64,000 nt of DNA, taken from the NCBI RefSeq assembly GCF_004331415.1, contig NZ_SJOP01000002.1:1-64000 (forward strand). Reading direction: 5' to 3'. The first letter of the stretch is position 1; every line of letters begins with the position of its first letter. The position numbers and the translations under genes were made by a program. Source of the DNA: Kosakonia quasisacchari. Lineage in GTDB: Bacteria > Pseudomonadota > Gammaproteobacteria > Enterobacterales > Enterobacteriaceae. Positions 9,706 to 23,430 of the stretch are shown one piece after another. The notes beneath the pieces are model-generated. The model made no database searches. It worked only from the letters and a program-made list of their open reading frames with translations, and was not told the DNA's origin.

Positions 9706-10089
9706 ATGATTACTGGTATCCAGATTACTAAAGCTGCCAATGACAACTTGCTGAACTCATTCTGGCTGCTCGATAACGAAAAAGGCGAAGCACGTTGCGT
9801 GTGTGCCAAAGCGGGTTATGCCGAAGATGAAGTGGTTGCGGTTAGCAAACTCGGCGATATCGAATACCGTGAAATTCCGATGGAAGTGAAACCAGAAGTG
9901 CGCGTTGAAGGCGGCCAGCACCTGAACGTTAACGTGCTGCGTCGTGAAACACTGCTTGATGCTGTTGAACACCCGGAAAAATACCCACAGCTGACGATTC
10001 GTGTATCTGGTTATGCTGTGCGTTTTAACTCTCTGACTCCAGAACAGCAGCGCGACGTTATTGCTCGTACCTTTACTGAAAGCCTGTAA
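9706..10089 (+). CDS. grcA: autonomous glycyl radical cofactor GrcA (YfiD)
   Basis: Spare C-terminal domain of pyruvate formate-lyase. After activation by PFL-activating enzyme it can replace an oxygen-damaged PFL glycyl-radical domain. The 127-residue protein ends with the glycyl radical motif RVSGYAVRF, radical Gly at 102, preceded by the PFL-like stretch [20 protein letters not shown]. The start ATG follows the strong ribosome site GGGAGG. Two FNR boxes upstream predict strong anaerobic induction. The gene is monocistronic, closed by a terminator at 10104-10134. Confidence 0.97.
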   Translation: MITGIQITKAANDNLLNSFWLLDNEKGEARCVCAKAGYAEDEVVAVSKLGDIEYREIPMEVKPEVRVEGGQHLNVNVLRRETLLDAVEHPEKYPQLTIRVSGYAVRFNSLTPEQQRDVIARTFTESL

Positions 10090-10103
10090 TTTCAGGCACA
10101 CAT

Positions 10104-10134
10104 AAAAACGCCGGGATATCCCGGCGTTTTTTTT
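10104..10134. terminator. terminator between grcA and srmB
   Basis: The stem ACGCCGGGA / TCCCGGCGT with a 2-base centre is flanked by five A and eight T. It serves grcA and, on the other strand, lies at the 3' end of srmB. Confidence 0.9.
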
Positions 10135-11467
10135 ACTCTTCTGTATTTTGCGGCGCAGTACTTGCAGCGCTCGGCTTACGTCGTTTACCAATATTTTTGG
10201 TGTCACGATGGCGTTGCTTCACCCGCGGTTTCTCTTTTTCTTTCTCTTTTTTCTTCTCTTCGCGTTTCGCCAACACTTTCTTCGATGGTTTGCCTGTCAG
10301 CTTCTCACTGGGCGCGCGCGTTTTTGCACGCAATTCGTCTATCACACGCGGCTTCAGCGGTTCTTCAACATACCGGCCGATTTTACCCAGCAACAAATGA
10401 TCGTGCGCTTCGACCAGAGAAATCGCGGTGCCTTTACGGCCCGCGCGGCCCGTACGACCGATGCGGTGCAGGTAGGTATCGCCGCTGCGCGGCAGATCGA
10501 AGTTAAATACGTGGCTGACATCGTCGATATCAATGCCGCGAGCGGCGACATCGGTGGCGACCAGCACGTTCACACGGCCTTCCGTCAGGCGTTTAATCGC
10601 TTCGTTGCGCTTCGCCTGTACCATCTCACCTTCGAGATAGCAGTTGTTAATTCCCGCTTCACGCAGCCAGTTTGCCAGCTCATGCACACGCTCGCGTTTG
10701 CGAACGAACACGATAGAGCGGCTAACTTCAGGTTGCTTAAGCAGATGCACCAGCAGTGCGGTTTTATGTGCCACGTCGTCGGCACGGTAGTACCACTGGT
10801 GAATTTTCTTGCGCTCGCGCGTTGATGGCGTGGCAGAAACTTCAACAGGATCTTCCAGCAGGCGCTCAGCAAAATTTTTAATCGCTTCGCCTTCCAGCGT
10901 CGCAGAGAAGAGCATGGTCTGCTTGCGCCAGCGGGTTTCACCGGCAATGTGCTCGATATCTTGCGCGAAGCCCATGTCCAGCATGCGATCTGCTTCGTCA
11001 AGGATCAGCGTCTCTACCGCGCGGCAGTCGAAGTTCTCTTCTTTAATGTATTGCAACAGGCGGCCAGTGGTCGCGACCACGACATCCTGGTTTTCGCTGA
11101 ACACTTCCGCGTGGTTCATATACGCTACACCGCCGGTAATGGTGGCGATATCCAGATGCGTGTTAGCGGCAAGCTCACGTGCGTGATCGGCCACCTGCAT
11201 CGCCAGTTCGCGGGTCGGGGTCAGGATCAGGATGCGCGGTGGGCCGGATTTCTTACGCGGGAAGTCCAGAAGGTGCTGCAACGCAGGCAGCAGATATGCC
11301 GCTGTTTTACCGGTGCCGGTAGGGGCGGAACCGAGGACATCACGCCCTTCAAGCGCAGGCGGAATGGCGGCGGCCTGGATGGCGGTCGGGCGTGTAAAGC
11401 CTTTATTCTGGAGCGCGTCCAGCAGGCTGTCGTCAAGTTCGAGTTCGGAAAAAGTCGTTACAGTCAT
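10133..11467 (-). CDS. srmB: ATP-dependent RNA helicase SrmB
   Basis: DEAD-box helicase acting early in 50S ribosome assembly. At 444 residues it has the E. coli length. The Q motif (FTRPTAIQ) is followed by Walker [10 protein letters not shown] (47-55), PTREL, DEAD within [14 protein letters not shown], the SAT motif, and motif [13 protein letters not shown] basic Lys/Glu-rich tail ([21 protein letters not shown]) fits RNA binding. It is divergent from trmN with 129 bp between start codons. Confidence 0.96.
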   Translation of the reverse strand: MTVTTFSELELDDSLLDALQNKGFTRPTAIQAAAIPPALEGRDVLGSAPTGTGKTAAYLLPALQHLLDFPRKKSGPPRILILTPTRELAMQVADHARELAANTHLDIATITGGVAYMNHAEVFSENQDVVVATTGRLLQYIKEENFDCRAVETLILDEADRMLDMGFAQDIEHIAGETRWRKQTMLFSATLEGEAIKNFAERLLEDPVEVSATPSTRERKKIHQWYYRADDVAHKTALLVHLLKQPEVSRSIVFVRKRERVHELANWLREAGINNCYLEGEMVQAKRNEAIKRLTEGRVNVLVATDVAARGIDIDDVSHVFNFDLPRSGDTYLHRIGRTGRAGRKGTAISLVEAHDHLLLGKIGRYVEEPLKPRVIDELRAKTRAPSEKLTGKPSKKVLAKREEKKKEKEKEKPRVKQRHRDTKNIGKRRKPSAASTAPQNTEE

Positions 11468-11596
11468 GATCTACCTCTGTGTGGGGCGCCGATTATAGAC
11501 GTTACGGCTGCAATCTTCATCTGTTGTCTGCTTATTGCTTTTCCAGCGCTTTGCTTTCCCCTATGCTACACCGGTTTCCGAATTGAGGTTGTAAAG

Positions 11597-12334
11597 ATGT
11601 CTCAGCCCAAGGCTCTGTTGCGCCGTGATGGCTTCACGTTTAAAGAATTCTTTGTTGCTCACGATCGCTGTGCCATGAAAGTAGGCACTGATGGGGTGAT
11701 GTTAGGCGCGTGGGCGCCGGTTTCCAAAGCAAGGCATGTGCTGGACATTGGCACCGGTAGCGGGCTACTGGCGCTGATGCTGGCGCAACGCACATCACCA
11801 GAAGTAACAATTGATGCCGTCGAACTGGATGATCACGCAGCCGGGCAGGCACAGGAAAATGTTCTGGCCTCACCGTGGGCTGAGCGCATTACCGTGCATC
11901 AGGCGGATATCTGCCAGTGGAGCACGGAAAATACCGCGCGCTATGATCTGATTGTCAGCAATCCGCCCTATTTTGACGAAGGGGTGCAATGCGGCACGCC
12001 GGAGCGCGAAAAAGCGCGCTATACCACAACGCTTGATCATCAATCCTTGCTGGAAATTGGCGCAACGCTGATTACAGAAGAGGGCTTTTTCTGCGTCGTT
12101 CTGCCGATTGAAATCAGCGAAACTTTTGTCAGCAAAGCGCAGACGCTGGGCTGGCATCTGCGTTTGCGTACGGATGTAACTGAAACAGAAAGCCGTTTGC
12201 CTCATCGCGTCCTGTTGGCATTCTCTCCGCGAGACGGCGAACTGTTTGCCGATCGTCTGGTGATCCGTGGGCCCGATCAACGCTACTCAGAGAGCTACAC
12301 CGCGCTGACCCAGGCGTTTTATCTGTTTATGTAG
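11597..12334 (+). CDS. trmN: tRNA(Val) (adenine37-N6)-methyltransferase TrmN6 (YfiC)
   Basis: Methylates N6 of A37 in tRNA1(Val) using S-adenosylmethionine. The 245-residue class I methyltransferase has the SAM-binding motif [12 protein letters not shown] near residue 52 and the adenine N6-methyltransferase motif NPPY. The C-terminus ALTQAFYLF matches E. coli YfiC. The open frame runs on upstream to 10949, but that part is antisense to srmB. The ATG at 11597 follows a GAGG ribosome site and gives the family length. Its last 16 bases overlap the convergent end of nadB. Confidence 0.93.
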   Translation: MSQPKALLRRDGFTFKEFFVAHDRCAMKVGTDGVMLGAWAPVSKARHVLDIGTGSGLLALMLAQRTSPEVTIDAVELDDHAAGQAQENVLASPWAERITVHQADICQWSTENTARYDLIVSNPPYFDEGVQCGTPEREKARYTTTLDHQSLLEIGATLITEEGFFCVVLPIEISETFVSKAQTLGWHLRLRTDVTETESRLPHRVLLAFSPRDGELFADRLVIRGPDQRYSESYTALTQAFYLFM

Positions 12335-13938
12335 TTTTGTGGCGACAGCACCGTCGGGCCAGATTCCGGCAGTAAATCGGGATAATCCAGCGTGTAATGC
12401 AACCCACGGCTCTCTTTACGCGCCATTGCACAGCGCACAATTAACTCCGCGACTTGCACCAGGTTGCGCAACTCCAGCAGGTTATTCGAGACGCGGAAGT
12501 TCGCGTAATACTCGTCAATTTCCTGCTGTAGCAATGTGATTCGGCGCAGGGCGCGCTCAAGGCGTTTAGTGGTGCGCACAATGCCGACGTAATCCCACAT
12601 AAACAACCGTAATTCGTGCCAGTTGTGTTGCAGAATCACCCGTTCATCGGCATCGTCCACGCGGCTTTCATCCCATGCCGGCAGCGTCGTGGCCGCTTGT
12701 GCATGCGGTATACGATGGGCGATATCTTCCGCCGCCGACCAGCCATAGACCAGACACTCCAGCAGCGAATTCGACGCCATGCGATTTGCACCGTGCAAAC
12801 CGCTATAACTCACTTCTCCAATTGCATACAGCCCGTCGACATCGGTACGCCCGCGATCGTCAATCATTACGCCGCCGCAGGTGTAATGTGCTGCAGGTAC
12901 AATCGGCACGGGCTCTTTGGTTAAATCGATGCCAAGCCCGAGCAACTTTTCATAAATCATCGGGAAATGGTGACGGATAAATTCAGCAGGTTTATGGCTG
13001 ATATCGAGACACATGCAATCGACGCCGAGACGTTTCATTTCATGATCGATCGCGCGGGCGACCACATCGCGTGGCGCTAACTCACCTCGCGCGTCAAAAT
13101 CTGGCATAAAACGGGTGCCGTCCGGGCGTTTCAGATGCGCACCTTCACCGCGCAACGCTTCTGTGATCAGGAAATTGCGCGCCTGCGGGTGGAATAGTGC
13201 GGTAGGGTGAAATTGATTAAACTCCAGGTTCGCTACCCGGCAGCCCGCACGCCAGGCCATAGCAATGCCGTCACCAGAGGCGATGTCCGGATTGGTGGTG
13301 TACTGATAGACCTTCGAGGCTCCACCTGTTGCCAGTACCACGGCTTTTGCTTGGCAGGTCTCCACCTGTTCTTTATTACGGTTCCACACCCACGCGCCCA
13401 CTACACGCCGCGTTCCGGCCAGGCCGATTTTATCGGAAATAATCAAATCCACCGCATTGCAGCGCTCAAGCACACGAATGTTCGGATGGTTTACCGCTTG
13501 GGTGACCAGCGTGTTTTCGACTTCTTTGCCGGTCGCGTCGGCACTGTGGAGAATGCGGCGGTGGCTATGCCCGCCTTCACGCGTGAGGTGATAACTGGCC
13601 TCGCCGTTGGCGGTAACCTCGGTATCAAACAATACGCCCTGATCGATGAGCCACTGTACGCACTGGCGCGCGTTGCTGGCGACGAACTCTGCTGCGTGGC
13701 GCTCAACAATGCCGGCGCCTGCAATGAGCGTGTCTTCCACATGCGATTCGATGCTGTCGGTTTCATCAAATACTGCAGCGATACCGCCCTGAGCATAAAA
13801 TGTTGAACCTTCGCTAATGGGACCTTTACTTAAAACAATGACGTTATGTTTGTCTGCCAGCCGCAAAGCCACCGAAAGACCGGCCGCGCCGCTGCCGATG
13901 ACCAGTACATCACAGGAGAGTTCAGGAGTCATTTTCAT
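12319..13938 (-). CDS. nadB: L-aspartate oxidase NadB
   Basis: FAD enzyme oxidising L-aspartate to iminoaspartate, the first step of de novo NAD synthesis with NadA. The 539-residue flavoprotein of the fumarate reductase family opens with the dinucleotide loop [15 protein letters not shown]. It has the FAD and substrate stretches [36 protein letters not shown] and [10 protein letters not shown]. The C-terminal helical domain is complete. A perfect NadR operator lies directly upstream of the start codon. It is divergent from rpoE, as in E. coli. Confidence 0.96.
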   Translation of the reverse strand: MKMTPELSCDVLVIGSGAAGLSVALRLADKHNVIVLSKGPISEGSTFYAQGGIAAVFDETDSIESHVEDTLIAGAGIVERHAAEFVASNARQCVQWLIDQGVLFDTEVTANGEASYHLTREGGHSHRRILHSADATGKEVENTLVTQAVNHPNIRVLERCNAVDLIISDKIGLAGTRRVVGAWVWNRNKEQVETCQAKAVVLATGGASKVYQYTTNPDIASGDGIAMAWRAGCRVANLEFNQFHPTALFHPQARNFLITEALRGEGAHLKRPDGTRFMPDFDARGELAPRDVVARAIDHEMKRLGVDCMCLDISHKPAEFIRHHFPMIYEKLLGLGIDLTKEPVPIVPAAHYTCGGVMIDDRGRTDVDGLYAIGEVSYSGLHGANRMASNSLLECLVYGWSAAEDIAHRIPHAQAATTLPAWDESRVDDADERVILQHNWHELRLFMWDYVGIVRTTKRLERALRRITLLQQEIDEYYANFRVSNNLLELRNLVQVAELIVRCAMARKESRGLHYTLDYPDLLPESGPTVLSPQNYINR

Positions 13939-13942
13939 GGTT

Positions 13943-13960
13943 TGTTTAATTTACTAAACA
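13943..13960 (-). promoter_or_regulatory. NadR operator at nadB
   Basis: TGTTTA-N6-TAAACA is an exact 18-bp palindrome matching the NadR box. It ends five bases from the nadB start codon, so NadR bound here would block the nadB promoter or initiation when NAD is plentiful. Confidence 0.85.
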
Positions 13961-14248
13961 GTGTTGGCGCAGCATAGCACCGTAAGCGGAAGATGATCAC
14001 TGTTTTTTGCTTTTCTTGTACTAACGACTAAACATGATAATCGGCCAGGAATATACAACCCGGAAAAAGCTATTAAGAAGCAGTTTGTTAGCTAAGGTGT
14101 ATTAGAGGTGAAAAAAAAGCGGTATTGCGTTACTCTCTGGCGATCTTAAGGTCTTTTCTTTGAGAAAACACATTGTTCAAAGTTTGCAGACTTATAATGA
14201 GTGAGAATGAAAAGTCTGTAGAACGATGCACAAAAACAAAGGCGTAAC

Positions 14249-14276
14249 GGAACTTTATTACAGACCGGTCCTCTAA
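14249..14276 (+). promoter_or_regulatory. sigma-E promoter of rpoE
   Basis: The -35 GGAACTT (14249-14255) and -10 TCTAA (14272-14276), separated by 16 bases, match the sigma-E (RpoE) promoter consensus. Transcription from here makes rpoE-rseABC autoregulated. About 85 bp separate it from the rpoE start. Further promoters are likely upstream but I could not fix them. Confidence 0.85.
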
Positions 14277-14360
14277 TTGGCTGCTTGCTCATATTGTGCA
14301 GTATTGGAGTGGCGTTTCTGGATACGCGTGGAAATTGGTTTTGGGGAGACTTTACCTCGG

Positions 14361-14936
14361 ATGAGCGAGCAGTTAACGGATCAGGTCCTGGTCGAAAGGG
14401 TCCAGAAAGGAGATCAGAAATCGTTCAACTTACTGGTGGTGCGCTACCAGCATAAAGTGGCGAGTCTGGTTTCCCGATATGTCCCTTCGGGCGATGTGCC
14501 TGATGTCGTACAAGAGTCATTTATAAAGGCCTATCGCGCGCTTGATTCATTCAGGGGAGATAGTGCTTTTTATACCTGGCTATACCGAATTGCGGTTAAT
14601 ACAGCGAAAAATTACCTGGTTGCCCAAGGGCGCAGGCCGCCATCCAGTGATGTGGACGCTATTGAAGCAGAAAACTTCGAAAGTGGCGGTGCACTGAAAG
14701 AAATTTCGAACCCTGAGAACTTAATGTTGTCAGAAGAACTGCGACAAATAGTTTTCCGTACCATTGAGTCGCTCCCGGAAGATTTACGTATGGCAATTAC
14801 GTTGCGGGAGCTGGATGGCCTAAGTTATGAAGAGATTGCGGCCATAATGGATTGTCCGGTGGGTACCGTTCGTTCGCGTATCTTCCGTGCGCGGGAAGCT
14901 ATTGATAATAAAGTTCAACCGCTTATCAGGCGTTGA
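14361..14936 (+). CDS. rpoE: RNA polymerase sigma-E factor RpoE
   Basis: ECF sigma factor for envelope stress, held by RseA at the inner membrane until RseA is degraded. The 191-residue protein begins MSEQLTDQVLVERVQKGDQ. Region 2 includes the core-binding and -10 recognition part around DVVQESFIKAYRALDSFRGDSAFYTWLYRIA, and region 4 the helix-turn-helix LSYEEIAAIMDCPVGTVRSRIFRAR. The start is the ATG at 14361; an upstream in-frame ATG at 14277 overlaps the sigma-E promoter -10 region, so it cannot serve that transcript. The operon continues with rseA, rseB and rseC. Confidence 0.97.
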   Translation: MSEQLTDQVLVERVQKGDQKSFNLLVVRYQHKVASLVSRYVPSGDVPDVVQESFIKAYRALDSFRGDSAFYTWLYRIAVNTAKNYLVAQGRRPPSSDVDAIEAENFESGGALKEISNPENLMLSEELRQIVFRTIESLPEDLRMAITLRELDGLSYEEIAAIMDCPVGTVRSRIFRAREAIDNKVQPLIRR

Positions 14937-14967
14937 CGATAGCGGGATACTGAAAAAGGTATTAGGC

Positions 14968-15618
14968 ATGCAGAAAGAACAACTTTCCGCTTTAATGGAT
15001 GGTGAAACGCTGGATAGTGAGCTGCTCGTTGAGTTGTCTCAGGATCCGGAAATGCAGAAAACCTGGGAGAGCTACCATCTCATCCGCGATTCCATGCGTG
15101 GTGATACCGCCGATCTCCTTCATTTCGATATCTCAGCCCGAGTAATGGCCGCGATTGAGAATGACACTGTTCAGGCGCCAGCGCCGTTGATTCCTGAAGC
15201 TCAGCCCGTTCCACACCAATGGCAGAAAATGCCGTTCTGGCACAAAGTTCGTCCATGGGCCAGTCAGCTTACCCAGATGGGCGTTGCGGCATGCGTATCG
15301 CTTGCTGTAATTGTTGGCGTCCAGCACTATAATGGCTCAGCTGAATCAACCCAACAGCCCGAAGCGCCAGTGTTTAATACGCTGCCGATGATGGGCAAAG
15401 CCAGTCCGGTGAGTTTGGGTGTTCCGTCTGATGCGACGGCAAATGCCGGTCAGCAACAGCAGGTGCAGGAACAACGTCGTCGTATTAATGCGATGCTGCA
15501 GGATTACGAACTGCAACGCCGTCTGCACTCCGAACAGCTTCAGTTTGAGCAGGCGCAAACACAGCAAGCCGCTGTACAGGTGCCAGGAAATCAAACTTTA
15601 GGAACGCAATCGCAGTAA
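14968..15618 (+). CDS. rseA: anti-sigma-E factor RseA
   Basis: Single-pass inner-membrane protein whose cytoplasmic N-terminus binds sigma-E and whose periplasmic C-terminus binds RseB. It is cut by DegS, then RseP, under envelope stress. The 216 residues have the E. coli layout: sigma-binding domain (MQKEQLSALMDGETLDSELL) to about 90, one membrane segment near 101-118 (MGVAACVSLAVIVGVQHY), then a periplasmic part with a Gln-rich tail. The ATG at 14968 is in the right register; the in-frame upstream ATG at 14887 lies within rpoE. It overlaps rseB by one base (TAATG). Confidence 0.96.
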   Translation: MQKEQLSALMDGETLDSELLVELSQDPEMQKTWESYHLIRDSMRGDTADLLHFDISARVMAAIENDTVQAPAPLIPEAQPVPHQWQKMPFWHKVRPWASQLTQMGVAACVSLAVIVGVQHYNGSAESTQQPEAPVFNTLPMMGKASPVSLGVPSDATANAGQQQQVQEQRRRINAMLQDYELQRRLHSEQLQFEQAQTQQAAVQVPGNQTLGTQSQ

Positions 15619-16571
15619 TGAAGCAACTTTGGTGTGCCATGTCTTTTGTGGCTACTGGCTTGTTCTTCTCTGTCAACGCCTCGGCTGATGTTTCGTCCGG
15701 GGCGTTGCTGCAGCAAATGAACGTGGCGAGCCAGTCGCTCAACTATGAACTCTCTTTTGTCAGCATCAATAAGCAGGGTGTTGAATCGTTACGTTACCGC
15801 CATGTGCGTCTCAACGATCAGCCGCTTGCGCAGTTGTTGCAAATGGACGGCCCCCGCCGCGAAGTAGTGCAGCGTGGCAACGAGATCAGCTATTTCGAAC
15901 CGGGTCTTGAACCTTTCACGCTTAACGGCAACTTCATCGTCGATTCACTGCCGTCTCTGGTGTATACCGACTTCAAACGCCTTTCCTCCTATTACGATTT
16001 TATCTCCGTGGGACGCACGCGCATTGCCGACCGGCTGTGCGAAGTAATCCGTGTCGTGGCACGCGATGGTACCCGTTATAGCTATATTGTGTGGATGGAT
16101 GAAGAAACCCGGCTGCCGATGCGCGTGGATTTGCTTGATCGCGATGGCGAAACCCTTGAACAATTCCGCGTCATTGCTGTTACCGTCAACGGCCAGGTGA
16201 CCAATAGTATGCAAACACTGGCGAAATCCAGTCTGCCGCCGCTACTTTCATTACCGGCTGGCGATAAAGTCGTGTTTAACTGGGAACCCGCCTGGTTGCC
16301 GCAGGGGTTTAGCGAAGTTTCCAGTAGCCGTCGCCAACTGCCGACCATGGATATGCCCGTTGAATCCCGTCTCTATTCTGACGGTTTGTTCAGCTTCTCC
16401 GTTAACGTTAACCGTGCTAACCAGAACAGTGCCGATCAGATGCTGCGCACCGGTCGCCGTACCGTTAGCACTACGGTTCGCGATAACGCCGAAATTACTG
16501 TCGTCGGTGAATTGCCTCCGCAAACTGCAAAACGTATTGCGGACAGTCTCAAATTTAAGGCCGCACAATGA
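15618..16571 (+). CDS. rseB: sigma-E regulatory protein RseB
   Basis: Periplasmic inhibitor that binds RseA and shields it from DegS; it senses mislocalised lipopolysaccharide. The 317-residue precursor has a signal peptide (MKQLWCAMSFVATGLFFSVNASA) followed by the MucB/RseB N-terminal lipid-binding-like domain and a smaller C-terminal domain. Its ATG overlaps the rseA stop (TAATG), and its own stop overlaps the rseC start (ATGA), so translation of the three genes is coupled. Confidence 0.96.
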   Translation: MKQLWCAMSFVATGLFFSVNASADVSSGALLQQMNVASQSLNYELSFVSINKQGVESLRYRHVRLNDQPLAQLLQMDGPRREVVQRGNEISYFEPGLEPFTLNGNFIVDSLPSLVYTDFKRLSSYYDFISVGRTRIADRLCEVIRVVARDGTRYSYIVWMDEETRLPMRVDLLDRDGETLEQFRVIAVTVNGQVTNSMQTLAKSSLPPLLSLPAGDKVVFNWEPAWLPQGFSEVSSSRRQLPTMDMPVESRLYSDGLFSFSVNVNRANQNSADQMLRTGRRTVSTTVRDNAEITVVGELPPQTAKRIADSLKFKAAQ

Positions 16572-17047
16572 TAAAAGAGTGGGCGACCGTCGTTTCCTGG
16601 CAAAATGGTAGCGCGCTGGTCGAATGTGACGTCAAAGCTTCCTGTAGCAGCTGCGCCTCACGTGCCGGTTGCGGCAGCCGTGTGCTGAACAAACTCGGCC
16701 CCCAAACCACGCATACCATTGCCGTGCCCAGCGCAGAGCCGTTAGTTGCCGGGCAGAAGGTTGAATTAGGCATCGCCGAGAGCAGCCTGCTGGGCTCAGC
16801 GGTATTGGTCTATATGTCGCCGCTGGTAGGCCTGTTTGTCATGGGGGCTATTTTCCAGGCGTTTTTCGGCCAGGATCTTGCGGCGTTTTGCGGCGCGGTG
16901 CTTGGTGGCGTCGGCGGTTTTTTACTCGCCCGTGGATTGTCGCCAAAGCTTGCCACGCGCAGCGAATGGCAGCCGGTTATTCTTAGCGTCGGTTTGCCTC
17001 CGGATCTTATCCGCGTCGACAGCGCATCCGCTGAAAGCCAGCCGTAA
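16568..17047 (+). CDS. rseC: SoxR-reducing system / sigma-E modulator RseC
   Basis: Inner-membrane protein of the RseC/MucC family. In E. coli it is a mild positive modulator of sigma-E and also takes part with the Rsx complex in reducing SoxR. The 159 residues begin with a cytoplasmic Cys cluster, CSSCASRAGCGSR, a probable Fe-S or redox site. Two membrane segments follow, near 75-95 and 103-123. It is the last gene of the rpoE operon; lepA follows after 156 bp with a -10-like TAGAAT at 17125-17130. Confidence 0.93.
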   Translation: MIKEWATVVSWQNGSALVECDVKASCSSCASRAGCGSRVLNKLGPQTTHTIAVPSAEPLVAGQKVELGIAESSLLGSAVLVYMSPLVGLFVMGAIFQAFFGQDLAAFCGAVLGGVGGFLLARGLSPKLATRSEWQPVILSVGLPPDLIRVDSASAESQP

Positions 17048-17203
17048 TATCCTCTTTAAGTCTTACGATAATAGCGATACTTTTCTGCTTGGTATCAGCA
17101 TTTCCCCGCATTGTTGTTGTAGTGTAGAATGCGGCGTTTCAGTACATTGACGTCAGGCGCGTACAGGCCTCTTAGTTACTCGTAAGGCATAAAAACTCAC
17201 TAT

Positions 17204-19003
<1,800 letters not shown>

Positions 19004-19018
19004 TCGTAAGGAGTTGGC

Positions 19019-19993
19019 ATGGCGAACATGTTTGCCCTGATCCTGGTGATCGCTACCCTGGTGACGGGTTTTTTATGGTGCCTGGATAAGTTTATTTTTG
19101 CACCAAAACGCCGGGAACGTCAGGCCGCTGCGCAGGTTTCGACAGGCGATGCGCTCGATGTAAAAACGCTGAAGAAGATCGGTCCGAAACCTGGCTGGCT
19201 GGAGACCGGTGCTTCCGTATTCCCAGTGTTGGCCATCGTGCTGGTGGTGCGTTCGTTTATTTACGAACCATTCCAGATCCCATCTGGTTCCATGATGCCA
19301 ACGCTGCTTATCGGGGATTTCATTCTGGTGGAGAAGTTCGCCTACGGAATTAAAGATCCGATCTACCAGAAAACGTTGATTGAAACCGGGCATCCGAAAC
19401 GTGGTGACATTGCGGTATTTAAATACCCGGACGATCCGCGTCTGGATTACATCAAGCGTGTGGTTGGCGTACCGGGCGATAAAGTGACCTACGATCCGGT
19501 GACCAAACAAGTGACCGTGCAGCCGAACTGCAGCTCCGGTCAGGCTTGCGGTAGCGCTTTGCCTATCACTTACAGCAACGTTGAAGAGAGCGATTTTGTG
19601 CAGACCTTCGGGCGTCGCTCCGGTGGTGAGGCAAGCAGCGGTTTCTTCCAGTTACCGAAAGGCCAGTCCCTGCCGGATGGCGTACGGTTAACCGAACGTA
19701 AAGAGACGTTGGGTGAGGTGACGCACCGCATTCTGACCGTGCCTATCGCGCAGGATCAACTGGGGATCTACTATCGCCAGCAGAGCCAGCCGCTGGCTAC
19801 CTGGATTGTGCCGCCGGGTCATTACTTTATGATGGGCGACAACCGCGATAACAGCGCAGACAGCCGCTACTGGGGCTTTGTGCCGGAAGCGAATCTGGTT
19901 GGCCGCGCTACGGCAATCTGGATGAGTTTCGAAAAACAAGAAGGTGAATGGCCAACAGGCGTGCGCCTGAATCGTATCGGCGGAATTCATTAA
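19019..19993 (+). CDS. lepB: signal peptidase I LepB
   Basis: Inner-membrane serine protease that removes signal peptides from exported proteins. The 324 residues hold two N-terminal membrane segments (about 1-22 and 62-80). The S26 catalytic dyad follows: Ser91 in QIPSGSMMPTL and Lys146 in LDYIKRVVGVPGD. The family box GDNRDNSADSRYWG is present near the C-terminus. A GGAG ribosome site precedes the start. A hairpin follows at 19999-20027 before the rnc leader. Confidence 0.97.
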   Translation: MANMFALILVIATLVTGFLWCLDKFIFAPKRRERQAAAQVSTGDALDVKTLKKIGPKPGWLETGASVFPVLAIVLVVRSFIYEPFQIPSGSMMPTLLIGDFILVEKFAYGIKDPIYQKTLIETGHPKRGDIAVFKYPDDPRLDYIKRVVGVPGDKVTYDPVTKQVTVQPNCSSGQACGSALPITYSNVEESDFVQTFGRRSGGEASSGFFQLPKGQSLPDGVRLTERKETLGEVTHRILTVPIAQDQLGIYYRQQSQPLATWIVPPGHYFMMGDNRDNSADSRYWGFVPEANLVGRATAIWMSFEKQEGEWPTGVRLNRIGGIH

Positions 19994-19998
19994 GTAAC

Positions 19999-20027
19999 CA
20001 GGGCGCAATCATCTCGATTGCGCCCTG
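19999..20027 (+). terminator. hairpin after lepB
   Basis: A perfect 12-bp stem (CAGGGCGCAATC / GATTGCGCCCTG, loop ATCTC) lies six bases after the lepB stop. It lacks a clean T run, so it may be a weak terminator or an mRNA 3'-end stabiliser between lepB and the rnc operon. Confidence 0.5.
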
Positions 20028-20104
20028 AATTATTTCCAATATTATTCCCACCAGACTAACGACAACCCCGGTCGTTGCGTATAGAATGTTCCCCCGAAGT
20101 TTAA

Positions 20105-21792
<1,688 letters not shown>

Positions 21793-21925
21793 GAGCCGCT
21801 CTCTATGGCTCTTGGGCTGCAGGCAGACGGCAAAGCCGTGAATGTTAAGGCGCTTACTCGAATGAGCGCCCTGGACGAGCGGATGAAGCCAACGCACCTG
21901 CGGCTTGAAAGACGACGAGAATAAT

Positions 21926-22633
21926 ATGGAAGGCTGGCAGCGCGCTTTTGTTCTGCATAGTCGCCCGTGGAGTGAAACCAGCCTGATGCTGGACGTCTTC
22001 ACGGAAGAGTCTGGTCGTGTGCGCCTTGTTGCCAAAGGCGCACGTTCCAAACGTTCTAATCTGAAGGGCGCATTACAACCTTTCACTCCTCTGCTGGTGC
22101 GCTTTGGCGGGCGTGGCGAAGTCAAAACGCTGCGCAGCGCGGAAGCGGTATCACTGGCACTGCCGCTCAGCGGCATCACGCTCTACAGCGGCCTCTACGT
22201 TAACGAACTTATCTCCCGCGTGCTTGAACATGAGACGCGCTTTTCTGAACTGTTTTTTGATTATCTGCACTGTATCCAGGCCCTGGCGGGCGTCACCAGC
22301 ACGCCGGAACCGGTGCTGCGCCGTTTTGAGCTGGCGCTGCTCGGGCATCTGGGGTATGGCGTTGATTTTCTCCATTGCGCGGGCAGCGGCGAGCCGGTCG
22401 ATGATGTAATGACTTATCGTTATAGGGAAGAGAAGGGCTTTATTGCCAGCGTCGTGATCGATAACAGCACCTTTACCGGGCGGCATTTACGGGCGCTGGC
22501 GGAGCGGGAGTTTCCGGATGCCGACTCGCTGCGCGCCGCAAAGCGCTTTACCCGTATCGCGTTAAAGCCGTATCTTGGAGGCAAGCCGCTGAAAAGCCGG
22601 GAGCTGTTCCGGCAGTTCGTGCCAAAAAGATAG
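21926..22633 (+). CDS. recO: DNA repair protein RecO
   Basis: Recombination mediator that with RecR loads RecA on SSB-coated single strands. The 235-residue protein starts [15 protein letters not shown] (OB fold) and continues through the helical domain to [14 protein letters not shown]. It lacks about seven C-terminal residues present in E. coli RecO, which bind SSB weakly if at all; this looks like natural variation. The start is the ATG at 21926; an ATG at 21905 would add seven residues. Confidence 0.95.
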   Translation: MEGWQRAFVLHSRPWSETSLMLDVFTEESGRVRLVAKGARSKRSNLKGALQPFTPLLVRFGGRGEVKTLRSAEAVSLALPLSGITLYSGLYVNELISRVLEHETRFSELFFDYLHCIQALAGVTSTPEPVLRRFELALLGHLGYGVDFLHCAGSGEPVDDVMTYRYREEKGFIASVVIDNSTFTGRHLRALAEREFPDADSLRAAKRFTRIALKPYLGGKPLKSRELFRQFVPKR

Positions 22634-22699
22634 CAAAATAACAACCGGGCTGACGCGGCGAAGAGCGCGCCAGTACCTTTGAGAACATTGAGGATTGTC

Positions 22700-23430
22700 A
22701 TGGCTGAATTACTGTTGGGCGTCAACATCGATCACATCGCCACACTGCGTAACGCGCGCGGAACGGCCTATCCGGATCCGGTGCAGGCCGCTTTTATCGC
22801 CGAGCAAGCAGGTGCTGATGGCATCACTGTCCATTTGCGTGAAGATCGTCGTCATATCACTGATCGCGATGTACGCATTTTGCGCCAGACTTTGCACACG
22901 CGAATGAATCTTGAAATGGCGGTGACCGAAGAGATGCTGGCGATTGCCTGCGAAACCAAACCGCATTTTTGCTGCCTGGTGCCGGAAAAACGCCAGGAAG
23001 TCACCACCGAAGGTGGGCTGGATGTGGCTGGTCAGCGCGAAAAAATGCGCGATGCCTGCCAGCGTCTGGCGCAGGCGGGCATCCTGGTGTCGCTGTTTAT
23101 CGATGCCGATGCCGAGCAGATTAAAGCGGCGGCGGATGTTGGCGCACCGTACATTGAAATTCATACCGGTTGCTACGCGGATGCGAAAAACGATGCCGAT
23201 CAGGCAAAAGAGCTGGAGCGCATTGCAAAAGCGGCGACCTACGCGGCAAGCCTCGGCCTGAAAGTCAACGCCGGGCACGGACTGACTTATCACAACGTCA
23301 AAGCCATTGCCGCGCTGCCTGAAATGCACGAGCTGAACATCGGCCACGCCATTATTGGTCGTGCGGTGATGAGCGGCCTGAAAGAGGCGGTAGCAGAGAT
23401 GAAACGCCTGATGCTGGAAGCGCGCGCGTA

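Noticed and set aside
10949..11596. N-terminal extension of the trmN frame
   Set aside because: This part is antisense to srmB and absent from TrmN6 proteins; the ATG at 11597 gives the family length.
14207..14276. Short frame from ATG 14226 as the rpoE leader peptide
   Set aside because: It encodes only 16 residues and ends at 14276, far from the rpoE start; the frame ending at 14364 is the better coupling candidate.
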